Of a stretch of 32,951 nt of DNA, positions 1 through 7,892 are shown piece by piece. The position numbers and the translations under genes are program-made. Under the pieces are notes generated by a model. The model searched no databases. It had not been told where the DNA came from and was given only the letters and a program-made list of their open reading frames with translations. Source of the stretch: Propionibacteriaceae bacterium. Its GTDB lineage: Bacteria; Actinomycetota; Actinomycetes; Propionibacteriales; Propionibacteriaceae. The stretch spans positions 1-32,951 of the forward strand of contig JAISTC010000147.1 in the NCBI GenBank assembly GCA_031272805.1, in the 5' to 3' direction. The stretch's first letter is position 1. Every line of letters starts with the position of its first letter.

Positions 1-545
1 TCTTGGAGGAGGCGGTGGCGCGAGAGGGCGATCGAGCGGTTCTCGATCAGGTAGAACAGGAGGTCGCACTCCTTCGGGGTCAGCTCGACCCGGCCGCCGT
101 CGATCTTGATGTCGCGGGCCGTCATGTCGACGTGGAGGCCTTGGTGACTCCAGATGGAATGCTCGGCCGACTCGCCGTCCGGTTTGTGCGAGCGGGCCAC
201 GATGGCGTGGATGCGGGCCATCAGTTCCTTGGTCGAGAAGGGCTTCGTGACGTAGTCGTCGACGCCGAGGTCGAAGCCGTACAGCTTGTCGTACTCCTCG
301 CCGCGGGCGGACAGGATGATGACGGGGGTCATGGAGAACTTGCGGATTTCCTTGACGGCCGTGAAGCCGTCGAGCCGGGGCATCATCACATCCATCACGA
401 TGATGTCGAAGTCGTCCTCGCGGCAGCGGTTGACCGCTTCCATGCCATCCTCGGCTTCCGTCACCTGGTAGCCGAGGAACTCGGCGTACTCACGGAAACC
501 GGCGCGGATGGCATCCTCGTCGTCGGTGAATAGGATCCGTAGCAT
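1..545 (-). CDS. OmpR/PhoB-family response regulator (partial, 3' end outside window)
   Basis: Transcription factor of a two-component system. Read on the minus strand from ATG at 545, the protein begins MLRILFTDDEDAIRAGF and shows a full receiver domain: acidic pair D8/D9, phosphoacceptor D52 in IVMDVMMPRLDG, the Ser of LSARGEE, and the conserved Lys in DDYVTKPFS. After a short linker the winged-helix DNA-binding domain begins, with the typical LTPKECDLLFYLIENR stretch. The last part of the domain (recognition helix and wing) lies beyond base 1. A good Shine-Dalgarno, GAAGGAG, precedes the ATG. No histidine kinase is visible here; it would be expected just outside the window. Family assignment is secure; the signal and regulon cannot be told. 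Confidence 0.95.
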   Translation of the reverse strand, partial: MLRILFTDDEDAIRAGFREYAEFLGYQVTEAEDGMEAVNRCREDDFDIIVMDVMMPRLDGFTAVKEIRKFSMTPVIILSARGEEYDKLYGFDLGVDDYVTKPFSTKELMARIHAIVARSHKPDGESAEHSIWSHQGLHVDMTARDIKIDGGRVELTPKECDLLFYLIENRSIALSRHRLLQ

Positions 546-807
546 TGGGCTCCTTCGCGGTGTGGCCGCGGGTTTCAGGCTCCCGTGGCGGGGGTGCCAC
601 GTGACTCGCTGAAGGTCATTGTCGCGGGTCAGTTGGATAAATCTGTGAAGTGTTCGTGATGGGTTTGTGAAGCCCGGCCAGCGGGCCGAGGTCCGGGCGG
701 GGATCTCGGGTTCATTTTGTCACGCGGGCGCCGGGCGGGGCGGCCGGTCTCGCCCCGCGCGTGACCCGGCAGCCCCAGGGAAGCCCCGGGGGCTCGGGCG
801 GCGCGGG

Positions 808-813
808 TAGGCT
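808..813 (+). promoter_or_regulatory. -10 box (TAGGCT) for leaderless ychF
   Basis: TAGGCT ends exactly 7 nt before the GTG at 821, so transcription would start at or next to the start codon. No Shine-Dalgarno lies between them. The same geometry recurs before several other genes here. A -35 box is not obvious. Confidence 0.5.
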
Positions 814-820
814 CCTCCCC

Positions 821-1894
821 GTGGCACTGACAATCGGCATCGTCGGACTCCCGAACGCGGGCAAGTCGACCCTCTTCAACGCCCTGACCGGCAACAACGC
901 GCTCGTCGCCAACTACCCGTTCGCGACGATCGACCCGAACGTCGGTATCGTTGGCGTGCCGGAGCCCCGGCTGGCCGTGCTGGCGGAGATGTTCCACTCG
1001 GCCAAGATCGTCCCGGCGACCGTGTCGTTCGTCGACATCGCCGGCATCGTCAAGGGCGCGTCGCACGGCGAGGGCATGGGCAACGCCTTCCTCGCCAACA
1101 TCCGCGAGGCCGACGCCATCTGCCAGGTGACGCGCCAGTTCCGCGACCCCAACGTGACCCACGAGGCCGGGGCCGTCGACCCCGGGTCCGACATCGACAC
1201 CGTGACGACCGAGCTCATCCTGGCCGACCTCCAGACCCTCGAGAAGGCGCTGCCGCGGGTCGAGAAGGAGGCCAAGATCAAGAAGGAGGCGCGGCCGAAG
1301 TACGAGGCGATGGTGGCGGCGCAAGAGGTGTTGGAGCGGGGCCAAGGGCTGTACCTGGCGGGCTTCGACGCCAGCCTGCTGCGCGACCTGTTCCTGTTGA
1401 CGACCAAGCCGTACCTGTACGTGTTCAACTGCGACGCCGGCGACCTGGCCGACCAGGCCCTGCGGGAGTCGCTGGCCGGGCTCGTCGCCCCGGCCGAGGC
1501 GATCTTCCTCGACGCCAAGTTCGAGGCCGAGCTGGCCGAGATGGACGCGGCCGACCGGGCGGAGTTCCTAGCCGACGCGGGCATCGCCGAGCCGGGCCTC
1601 GACACGCTGGCGCGCGTCGGCTACGCCACGCTGGGGCTCCAGTCGTTCCTGACGGCCGGGCCGAAGGAGACGCGGGCGTGGACGATCAAGCGTGGCTGGA
1701 CCGCGCCCGAGGCGGCCGGCGTCATCCACACGGACTTCCAGAAGGGCTTCATCAAGGCCGAGGTCGTGAGTTTCGACGACCTCGTCGCGGCCGGCTCCCT
1801 GGCCGCCGCCCGCGCGGCCGGCAAAGCGCGGATCGAGGGCAAGGACTACGTCATGCACGACGGCGACGTGGTCGAGTTCCGCTTCAACGTGTGA
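821..1894 (+). CDS. ychF: Redox-regulated ATPase YchF (Obg-like P-loop NTPase)
   Basis: Universally conserved Obg-family TRAFAC NTPase that prefers ATP and associates with ribosomes and stress responses. The protein (357 aa) starts at GTG 821 with ALTIGIVGLPNAGKSTLF, giving G1 GLPNAGKS, then the YPFATIDPN switch, G3 DIAGIVKGAS (residues about 68-77), a coiled-coil insertion rich in Lys/Glu, and the C-terminal TGS domain ending in KDYVMHDGDVVEFRFNV. Length is close to the usual 360-365. An in-frame start 60 nt upstream would add a Gly/Pro-rich tail not found in the family, so GTG 821 is chosen; it also fits the leaderless -10 box. Likely a monocistronic housekeeping gene. Confidence 0.96.
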   Translation: MALTIGIVGLPNAGKSTLFNALTGNNALVANYPFATIDPNVGIVGVPEPRLAVLAEMFHSAKIVPATVSFVDIAGIVKGASHGEGMGNAFLANIREADAICQVTRQFRDPNVTHEAGAVDPGSDIDTVTTELILADLQTLEKALPRVEKEAKIKKEARPKYEAMVAAQEVLERGQGLYLAGFDASLLRDLFLLTTKPYLYVFNCDAGDLADQALRESLAGLVAPAEAIFLDAKFEAELAEMDAADRAEFLADAGIAEPGLDTLARVGYATLGLQSFLTAGPKETRAWTIKRGWTAPEAAGVIHTDFQKGFIKAEVVSFDDLVAAGSLAAARAAGKARIEGKDYVMHDGDVVEFRFNV

Positions 1895-2047
1895 TCGACG
1901 GTTCAATGTCCGAGGTGGTGGGCGCGCGACCTGGATGCGAGCAGCATCTCTGAGTCTCGTCGGGGTATGGCCAACAGGGGTGGTGAGGGATTACGCTGGG
2001 GACGCGGGGCGCTCCCCCTGCGAGTCCTGAAATAACGGACCGATTGA

Positions 2048-2071
2048 AAGCGGGGGCTAGGCGCCCCGCTT
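2048..2071. terminator. Hairpin between converging ychF and the small HTH gene
   Basis: AAGCGGGG (2048-2055) pairs perfectly with CCCCGCTT (2064-2071) around an 8-nt loop. No long T run follows. It lies between two converging genes, so it may act as a bidirectional terminator. Confidence 0.5.
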
Positions 2072-2074
2072 CCT

Positions 2075-2111
2075 ATGTCCTGCGGGGGGTGTCGGAGGGC
2101 GCGTCACCGGG
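2075..2111. repeat. Repeat family A, partial copy A1
   Basis: This block (TGTCCTGCG, a G tract, then GTGTCGGAGGGCGCGTCACC) recurs almost identically at the start of copy A2 at 2150. The G run is 6 long here and 9 in A2. It looks like a truncated copy of a dispersed element rather than coding sequence. Confidence 0.75.
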
Positions 2112-2144
2112 CCGTCACGATTCCCCCACTAGCAACGGAAAGAA

Positions 2145-2537
2145 TCATGATGTCCTGCGGGGGGGGGTGTCGGAGGGCGCGTCACCGGGTTTACACTCGG
2201 ACTGCGGGGGCGCGCCTGGCATCTCGGTTCTAGTCGGCCACATGGCCGGCGCCATGGCCTCGCTCGACGCCCCCGCTTCGCTTGTGATGGGGCGTAGGCG
2301 CCTCGACGAGGTCGGCGGCGAAACGGCGAGAGCGAGACGGATCATGGGCCAGGTCGCGCCTTCACTGCGGGCGCGGTCGACCGCCTGGGCAATCCGTGCT
2401 TCCACGTCGGCTCGCTCATCCATCAAGTCCATGATTTCGCGCAGAGCCGTGCCATGGTAACTGGCCAGGGGGACCGGACCGCGCCCCTCGTTCGCGTGCT
2501 CGATCTCATAGAGCATGTCGTCGTTGGATCGTGCCAT
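2145..2537 (-). CDS. Small HTH-like protein with a repeat-encoded C-terminal tail
   Basis: Hypothetical protein of about 130 aa starting MARSNDDMLYEIEHANEGRG from ATG 2537. The first 80 residues look genuine. A charged helix (REIMDLMDERADVEARIAQA) is followed by RSEGATWPMIRLALAVSPP, which resembles the GATWxxIxxALGVS helix-turn-helix of small actinobacterial DNA-binding proteins. From about residue 84 on, the reading frame runs through repeat A2 and past its G9 tract, so the tail (from TSEAGASSEAM onward) is probably acquired rather than ancestral. The ATG is chosen over an upstream in-frame start because TAGACT ends 7 nt before it. Possible regulator; no partner gene is visible. Function unknown. 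Confidence 0.55.
   Translation of the reverse strand: MARSNDDMLYEIEHANEGRGPVPLASYHGTALREIMDLMDERADVEARIAQAVDRARSEGATWPMIRLALAVSPPTSSRRLRPITSEAGASSEAMAPAMWPTRTEMPGAPPQSECKPGDAPSDTPPRRTS
2150..2285. repeat. Repeat family A, copy A2
   Basis: About 122 bp from the G tract to CTTCGCTTGT match copy A3 (2572-2694) with only about six mismatches by eye. The conserved core includes ACACTCGGACTGCGGGGGCG and CATGGCCGGCGCCATGGCC. The first 37 bp also match A1. It overlaps the 3' end of the small minus-strand gene. Confidence 0.85.
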
Positions 2538-2544
2538 CACATGG

Positions 2545-2550
2545 AGTCTA
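2545..2550 (-). promoter_or_regulatory. -10 box (TAGACT, minus strand) for leaderless small HTH gene
   Basis: On the minus strand TAGACT is followed by 7 nt and then the ATG at 2537. No Shine-Dalgarno is present. Confidence 0.4.
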
Positions 2551-2571
2551 GTGCCGCCATGAATGGCCGAC

Positions 2572-2694
2572 GGGGGTGTCGGAGCGCGCGTCACCTGGTC
2601 TACACTCGGACTGCGGGGGCGCGCCTGGCATCTCGGTTTTAGTCGGCCACATGGCCGGCGCCATGGCCAGGCTCGACGCCCCCGCTTCGCTTGT
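2572..2694. repeat. Repeat family A, copy A3
   Basis: Near-identical to A2 and in the same orientation. It is joined directly to the 58-bp repeat B, sharing the bases TGT. It does not overlap a convincing gene. Confidence 0.85.
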
Positions 2695-2749
2695 CACGCG
2701 GCCAAGGGTTCGCCGGGAGCGGTCCAGGGGGTGCTGGGGGTCAAGGGGT
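2692..2749. repeat. 58-bp direct repeat B, left copy
   Basis: Identical over 58 bp to 11502-11559, in direct orientation, from TGTCACGCGGCCAAGGGTTC to GGGGTCAAGGGGT. Together the copies bracket about 8.8 kb containing the kinase/GTPase module and the toxin-antitoxin pair. It could be an attachment-type duplication or a copy of a dispersed repeat. Confidence 0.9.
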
Positions 2750-2872
2750 TGACGCCGCGCCCGGCAGTCCGTCGTTGACCGCGACGAGGTCGCACGACAC
2801 CCCATGAGCCGTCCAGTCGGCGGACGCCGGGCTGTGGGCCGGGTTCGCAGTGATCCACTCGCAATGATCCAT
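2741..2872 (-). CDS. Possible 43-aa small protein
   Basis: Minus-strand frame from ATG 2872 reading MDHCEWITANPAHSPASADW and ending inside repeat B. The composition is balanced, with two Trp and two Cys, and most third positions are G or C, unlike the Arg/Pro-rich shadow frames nearby. There is no clear Shine-Dalgarno or -10 box and I recognise no family. It may be a remnant of a longer gene. Confidence 0.2.
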   Translation of the reverse strand: MDHCEWITANPAHSPASADWTAHGVSCDLVAVNDGLPGAASTP

Positions 2873-3010
2873 GGTGACGGCTCAGAGTGGCCGCCGCAGC
2901 CAGCCGCCACAGGCCCTCTACGCGTGCACCGAGATCAACACAAGGGGAGGTCGTGCCAGGGGGGGGGAGGAGTGACAAGGAAGCAAGGACAACAGCAGAT
3001 GCGTCGCCTC

Positions 3011-3089
3011 GGGCTCCCGCAAGGGGAGCCCTCGGCAACGCGGGACCGTCAGTCCCACTGACGGCAGGAACGACCCCGGGGACTGTTCC
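3011..3089. other. Cluster of three adjacent hairpins (structured intergenic region)
   Basis: Three successive inverted repeats: GGGCTCCC (3011-3018) with GGGAGCCC (3024-3031); CCGTCAGT (3046-3053) with ACTGACGG (3057-3064); and GGAAC (3067-3071) with GTTCC (3085-3089) around the palindrome CCCCGGGG. The first two are perfect 8-bp stems with short loops. This sits in the roughly 430-nt gene-free stretch before the FHA operon, where no convincing protein gene is seen. It could be a structured 5' leader, a small RNA or a terminator cluster. Confidence 0.5.
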
Positions 3090-3298
3090 CTCGGGCCTTG
3101 CCCACACGTTGAACCTGACCGCCCGACGCAGTCCGAGGGGATGTCTCCATTCCCTCGGTAGGTAGTGTCTCGGATTGACGTCGCCCCAAGGGTTGAATCG
3201 TTGGCTTCACTCCCAATAGAGTTGCCGCCACGGCCTCTGAATTCCCGGGCCATTGACAACCGCCGGGCCTCCCGAGGCCGCTGGTCGCGGGAGATTTT

Positions 3299-4273
3299 AT
3301 GACAGTAACCCTTGTTTCACATGCGGGCGTCCTTGCTGTCTCTTGTGTCGTGCTCATAGTCGTCGCGTTCGTGCTCGTGGCGAACGTGTGGAGTCGGTAT
3401 CTCCCGTCCAAGCCATGGGGGGGGGCAATTGATGGCACATTGGACCGGATACGCAATTGGTTGCCCGCTCGCGACCCCAACGGCCGTGGTCTAATCAATC
3501 AGGCGGCGCGCAAGGCGGCTCGAGCCACTGTCGCGTATCCCGTTGGCGGAGTCTGCGGGGGCAGTGATCTTCGCATTGTCGTGCGAGTGGCCCTGCCGGA
3601 TCCACGCCTGGCGGAGAGGTTCAACCACAACCGCCTTGAGTTCGGCAGGCAAGTCCGCGATAAGACCATGGTGCGCGCCCGCTACTTGGCCGACCGGCAG
3701 GGCTGCGTTCTAGCTGCCCCGCGATTCAGTGTCGGCCTGGCTGCCGTCGGCCCTCGGCGAGTTGTGGTGGAGGCCACCTGGCCGGAAGACACTCCGCTCG
3801 CGTTTGTCGACATTCCCCTGGCAGACTCAGAGGTTCGGGAATCGGCGACTCCGCTGCTGCCCGCAGACGGTCAAGCTCGGTCAACCGGGGTTGGCGCGGG
3901 GACGACGGTTATGCACACGGGTCTGGTGACCATCGCGATCGCTGGCCGGTCGGCGATCACCCACTCCGAACTGGTGTGGGGGCATCCCTACAAGATCGGT
4001 CGGGCCTGTGATGGAATCCTGATCCCCGAACTGGCGGCTACTCGCAACATCTCGAACTCTCACCTGACTGCGACTTTCCTGAACTCTCAGCAGTTGGAGA
4101 TTCGCGAACATAGCGGGCCGAGAACCAAGACCAGGCTTCGTTCCGACGGTGCTTGGAAGGTCATTGAGCACGGCGACACGATCGTGGCCGACCTGCCAGC
4201 CGAAGTGCGCCTGGGGGATGGCCGAGTCACCTTGGCTTTCTCCGCTGAGGGACTTGATGGGGGCTCCGCATGA
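3299..4273 (+). CDS. Membrane-anchored FHA-domain protein
   Basis: First gene of the five-gene module, 324 aa. Residues about 8-30 form one hydrophobic segment (VLAVSCVVLIVVAFVLVANV) followed by a basic stretch, suggesting an N-terminal anchor with a cytoplasmic body. The middle (about 65-170) is an alpha/beta domain placed as in FhaA-type proteins, but I cannot confirm that family. The C-terminal 90 residues look like a forkhead-associated domain: YKIGRACDGILIPE followed by RNISNSHLTATF, keeping the phosphothreonine-contacting Ser and the structural His of the usual GR...SxxH pattern. It would bind a phosphorylated partner, presumably a target of the kinase encoded next. The Shine-Dalgarno GGGAGA lies 4-5 nt before the ATG. 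TTGACA at 3253-3258 is a possible -35, but no good -10 follows. Confidence 0.8.
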   Translation: MTVTLVSHAGVLAVSCVVLIVVAFVLVANVWSRYLPSKPWGGAIDGTLDRIRNWLPARDPNGRGLINQAARKAARATVAYPVGGVCGGSDLRIVVRVALPDPRLAERFNHNRLEFGRQVRDKTMVRARYLADRQGCVLAAPRFSVGLAAVGPRRVVVEATWPEDTPLAFVDIPLADSEVRESATPLLPADGQARSTGVGAGTTVMHTGLVTIAIAGRSAITHSELVWGHPYKIGRACDGILIPELAATRNISNSHLTATFLNSQQLEIREHSGPRTKTRLRSDGAWKVIEHGDTIVADLPAEVRLGDGRVTLAFSAEGLDGGSA

Positions 4274-4289
4274 GTAGGACCGTCGCGAC

Positions 4290-6611
4290 ATGAATAAGGT
4301 CATCCGTACCAAGCGTCCGGGCGATGCTGACCACCAGGTCGTCGTGTCAGATCAGCCGCTCGGCGCGAGAGACAAGATACCGAACGGCGACGAGATAGTC
4401 GCGTTTCGAGGCGTCTTCGCAGCCTGGCCGGAATCCGATGAAGAAGGACTGCCGCCGCTCCTGGCCTGTAAGTGCCTTGACGGGCGTGAGACGCATGGTT
4501 TCAAGACGCGCTGGGAGCGTGACGAAGCCTGCAGCCTGAAAGTGGAGAGAATTCGCAGGTGGCTGGATTCGGAGTCCCACCTCGCGCGCTTTGTCGGATC
4601 GGCGATGCACGAGTCTGAGGGAAAATTCGGCACCTGGTATGGCGTATACGAGAGGTACGGCCCTTCCTGCGCCGAAGTGCTGAGGCAGTCGGCTTCTTGG
4701 AGCGCCAACACGGCGGGACCAGAGATCCGCAATCTCGTGGAAGGTATTCTCGTCTCAGGGCTGACCGCCATCGCCGAACTGGCCCTGGGGGAGAACGATT
4801 GGAACACTCCCACGAGTGTCGTTCATCGGGATATTCGATTGCCGAATCTTCTGTTGCGCTCCATGTCGCCAGACGTGCGAGCCGTTCTCCGGGCGGGGCC
4901 GGCGGACCTCGTCCTCATTGACTATGGTCACGCGCTTGATCCGGGCGCTATGGCAATGGATCTCACTCATAACACCCAGATTGTTGCTGGCCCCTACCAG
5001 CCGCCACGTCTGCAGTCGGTGCCCACGCCTCTCTCGGGTCAGAGTCCATTGACCGACATCTTCTCGGTTGCACAATGCGCCGTTGTGGCTGCTACTCGCG
5101 GGCGAAGTTTCGGCTACTGCCGAGCGAACAAACAACCTCTGTCCTGGCCGGTACCTCCTCCTGGTGACGAGACGCCGACTAGATGGCCGGATTATTCGAC
5201 GGTCGTCGTCCCGTCAGATGACCAGTGGTGGGACGCCGTCTCGCCATCTCAAAAGTTAGCGATTGCGGGCCTGCTGCGGGCTTTCGCCAAGAGGGACGCG
5301 AGCTTTGACGCGGTGCTGGCGGATGTTGTGGCAGCGCTTCGACCATGGAACGAGGGATTGGCGGAGCGGGTTCGCAGGGAAGTCGGCCAGCAGGCGTCTC
5401 TGTGGGACTCCGGCCGTGTTAGTCCGCCTCCGTGTGAACCCACGGGGCTAGCCGACGAAGGTCTCACGCCGACCGAATGGGCCGACATGAGCGGCGTCTT
5501 CCTTGAGGCCAGTTCAGCGCGCCAACCATTTGTCCCCGGAGCGGACTGCTTGGCCGACGGAGGCGAGTCGGAGAGGGGCTTGGGTACTCCCTCTTGGGAG
5601 AAGCTGACGGCCCAATTGGGCAGGAGACCCGTGCGTCGACGCCGGACCAACCCGAACAACCCGGACGGAGGATCTCCGGGCCAGGCCGACGCGAATGGTG
5701 AATCGGGCGGTGGGAGCCCTAGCCAGGGGGGATCGCAGGGATCTGATCAGTTCGCTTCACTACAGGACATTGCCGCCAGACTCGGGAAGAGACCGATCCG
5801 GCGTCGGCAGCAGCAGGACGCCCCTCGGCGGCTTGACGCCGCGACGGCGCGCAAGGCGACATCGGCGCTGCCCGACTCCGAACCCGCGGGTCGGCAACGG
5901 GTGCCGGGGCCGGTCGCCGACGGCAGGATCGGTCTGGCCAAGAGCGGTGAGCACGGCGAACAGGGCAGTCCGCGCATTGCATCAGGCGGGAGCGTGAAAC
6001 CTGACGGCGAGGTCACGGAAATCCGGTCGGCAGGTCGAGAAGCGCTGCTGCTGGCCGTCGAGAGCACAGCCGTTCTGCCGGCGGATCTGGTTAGAGGTCG
6101 CCGGGACCACGGGCGGGCCACGAATGATGTGGTTGCGCACCCGATGTCTGCTGCGCGAGCACTGATGGTCGGACTCGCGGTCGTGCTCGGGTTAGTGGTC
6201 GCGGGTCTGCTGCTTTGGGCGAACAGTTATGCGTTGCCGTGGGTCCTGCAAGAAGAACTGGCAACCATGGATTTGGTGATCTGCGCGGTTCCGGCCGCCG
6301 TCGCTGTGTTGGTCCTTCTGCCGTGGTCGGCGGCAGCGCGTACGTACACCATGTTGGCGGGCCGTCAGGCGGTTGGTGTCGCGCTCGGCCTGGTCGCCCT
6401 GGCTGCGTGCGACTTGTGGGCCCGATCCTGCGAGGAGATCACTTACAGATTCGTGCCGACTCGGGCCTGGGACGTGCCGCACTGGAGCCAGGCCCAGTGG
6501 TGTCTGTGGGCGGTGTTGCCGTTCTGCCTCGTGGTCGGGCTGTGCGTCATTCTCCTCATGTGTCGGTGCAACCACAGCGCTGTTGCGGGGAGGTCGTCCC
6601 ATGTTTCGTGA
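4290..6611 (+). CDS. Divergent Ser/Thr protein kinase with four C-terminal membrane segments
   Basis: 773 aa. The N-terminal kinase domain (about 15-360) has candidate VAIK Lys K61 (LLACKCLDG), catalytic loop HRDIRLPN at 179-186 (H179, D181, N186), a metal-binding DYG at 211-213 in place of DFG, and GPYQPPR where APE is usual. The glycine loop is weak. All key catalytic residues are present, so activity is plausible. A long disordered linker (about 395-615) holds two copies of an 18-residue basic motif, beginning SWEKLTAQLGRRPVRRRR (435-452) and SLQDIAARLGKRPIRRRQ (490-507). The C-terminus has four hydrophobic segments (about 625-645, 662-680, 693-711, 736-757). The gene starts 16 nt after the FHA gene and overlaps the next by 11 nt. 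It likely phosphorylates module partners read by the FHA protein. Confidence 0.85.
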   Translation: MNKVIRTKRPGDADHQVVVSDQPLGARDKIPNGDEIVAFRGVFAAWPESDEEGLPPLLACKCLDGRETHGFKTRWERDEACSLKVERIRRWLDSESHLARFVGSAMHESEGKFGTWYGVYERYGPSCAEVLRQSASWSANTAGPEIRNLVEGILVSGLTAIAELALGENDWNTPTSVVHRDIRLPNLLLRSMSPDVRAVLRAGPADLVLIDYGHALDPGAMAMDLTHNTQIVAGPYQPPRLQSVPTPLSGQSPLTDIFSVAQCAVVAATRGRSFGYCRANKQPLSWPVPPPGDETPTRWPDYSTVVVPSDDQWWDAVSPSQKLAIAGLLRAFAKRDASFDAVLADVVAALRPWNEGLAERVRREVGQQASLWDSGRVSPPPCEPTGLADEGLTPTEWADMSGVFLEASSARQPFVPGADCLADGGESERGLGTPSWEKLTAQLGRRPVRRRRTNPNNPDGGSPGQADANGESGGGSPSQGGSQGSDQFASLQDIAARLGKRPIRRRQQQDAPRRLDAATARKATSALPDSEPAGRQRVPGPVADGRIGLAKSGEHGEQGSPRIASGGSVKPDGEVTEIRSAGREALLLAVESTAVLPADLVRGRRDHGRATNDVVAHPMSAARALMVGLAVVLGLVVAGLLLWANSYALPWVLQEELATMDLVICAVPAAVAVLVLLPWSAAARTYTMLAGRQAVGVALGLVALAACDLWARSCEEITYRFVPTRAWDVPHWSQAQWCLWAVLPFCLVVGLCVILLMCRCNHSAVAGRSSHVS

Positions 6612-7854
6612 CTCTGTCTCGCGGTGCTTGGCGATGGTTGGGTTACTGTGCAGCGCAGCGGCTGTGGGGATAGTTGTGACTGTGCTCGGGTTCTTGGATC
6701 TGCGGACGGACGGTGATGAAGCAGTGGACCGGGCGCTGACCATGACGAGCGCAGCCACGTGCGAATCGCCGTATTCTTGGAACCGGCCCACCTGGTTGGG
6801 ATGCGTCGAGACAACTGAGGGGTGGTCTCTCATGAGCGTGTCTGAGTTGGCGCAGGATTCCATGGTTATTGTGGGGAAATTACCCGACCCCACGGTCGGC
6901 TTGGGCGCCAGCGCGAGTCCAGTGATGGGGTTACACAATCTGGATTATCCATGTCTGGACGCATTTGTTCAGATGTGGCAGGGGATTAGTGGATCGGTAT
7001 CGACGGGAGTCAACGCTCAAGCGTTCGGGGGCAGTGATACCGACGTGGCGTGGTCCTCCAGATATGTGCGTGGTCATTCGGTCCGTTGGACAGCGGGGGA
7101 GTTCACTTGGGAACTCCTTGAGGCTGAACAGGATTCGGCTGGTCGTCTGCTATCGCTGGAGCCGTGGACCAGCGGGGTCTTCGACTCCACGACCCGCTAC
7201 GACATTACCCAGTCTAGCGGTGTCGGCCAGACCGGGGTCACGGTGTATTTCCGGGAGTCAGGATGTACGGCGGAATCCCGTTTCGAGTTGGACCTCGAGG
7301 AGAGCGCGTTCTTGGCGAATGTTCGCGCCTCCGACCTCACTCGACTGGACCGGTCAAAGCAAAAGGTCAACGCCACGCTTTATGATGACGTCTTGGGTTC
7401 TTCGGCTTGGACGATCCCGCTTCAGGCCGTGGTGAAGGGCGGATCGGCGAACGAAACAATTCGCTTCAAGGTCCAAACCCCGGGTGGTGATCCTTTGGAG
7501 CAGGGCCAAGGCAACGAAGAGCAGGCAGAGGTGTTTGCGGAGGCCAGCATCGGATTGGGAACGTCGAAGGGATCTCCGGTCTCGTTGCGCCTCGCCGAGT
7601 CAGGCTACTCGCCTACTTGGGGCACTGCAGAGGAGTGCCGCTCTGACCTTCTTGGTGACTACCCGCAGTGGGAATACTTCGGTTGCCAAGCGGCCGACAG
7701 TGGAGTGTGGCAGTTCTACACTGCAAGTTTTTCCCTTGGCGGCGGCAAGGACGTTGTCGTCGAAGCGGATATATTCATTGTGGCCGAGGATGAGACGAAT
7801 GACGTGTGGAACCGCGCTCGTGCTCTGTTGTCGGGCATCGCGGTCGGCCCATAG
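6601..7854 (+). CDS. Single-pass membrane protein with Cys-containing extracytoplasmic domain
   Basis: Not a recognised family. 417 aa from ATG 6601, which has the Shine-Dalgarno GGGGAGG and overlaps the kinase stop by 11 nt. A longer in-frame frame starting at 6373 would lie inside the kinase gene and is rejected. Residues about 9-33 form a membrane anchor or signal anchor. The remaining 380 residues are acidic, rich in Ser/Thr/Gly, with a beta-rich look and scattered Cys (TCESPY, LGCVET, YPCLDA, SGCTAE, EECRSD, FGCQAA), suggesting disulphides outside the cell. Inference: it is the sensory or surface component of the module, coupled translationally to the kinase. Confidence 0.75.
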   Translation: MFRDSVSRCLAMVGLLCSAAAVGIVVTVLGFLDLRTDGDEAVDRALTMTSAATCESPYSWNRPTWLGCVETTEGWSLMSVSELAQDSMVIVGKLPDPTVGLGASASPVMGLHNLDYPCLDAFVQMWQGISGSVSTGVNAQAFGGSDTDVAWSSRYVRGHSVRWTAGEFTWELLEAEQDSAGRLLSLEPWTSGVFDSTTRYDITQSSGVGQTGVTVYFRESGCTAESRFELDLEESAFLANVRASDLTRLDRSKQKVNATLYDDVLGSSAWTIPLQAVVKGGSANETIRFKVQTPGGDPLEQGQGNEEQAEVFAEASIGLGTSKGSPVSLRLAESGYSPTWGTAEECRSDLLGDYPQWEYFGCQAADSGVWQFYTASFSLGGGKDVVVEADIFIVAEDETNDVWNRARALLSGIAVGP

Positions 7855-7892
7855 CACTTGTTGTGCACTCAACGCGAAAATAGGAGCGCCTC

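Noticed and set aside
3-533. Plus-strand 176-codon frame at the left edge
   Set aside because: It is antisense to a clear response-regulator gene and shows no domain; the minus-strand reading has every receiver-domain motif.
1895-2140. tRNA or other known RNA after ychF
   Set aside because: No cloverleaf, T-loop or CCA-end pattern was found. Only the 2048-2071 hairpin and repeat A1 stand out.
6373-6600. Longer start for the sensor gene
   Set aside because: It would lie within the kinase gene's last membrane segments. ATG 6601 has a strong Shine-Dalgarno and begins right at the membrane anchor.
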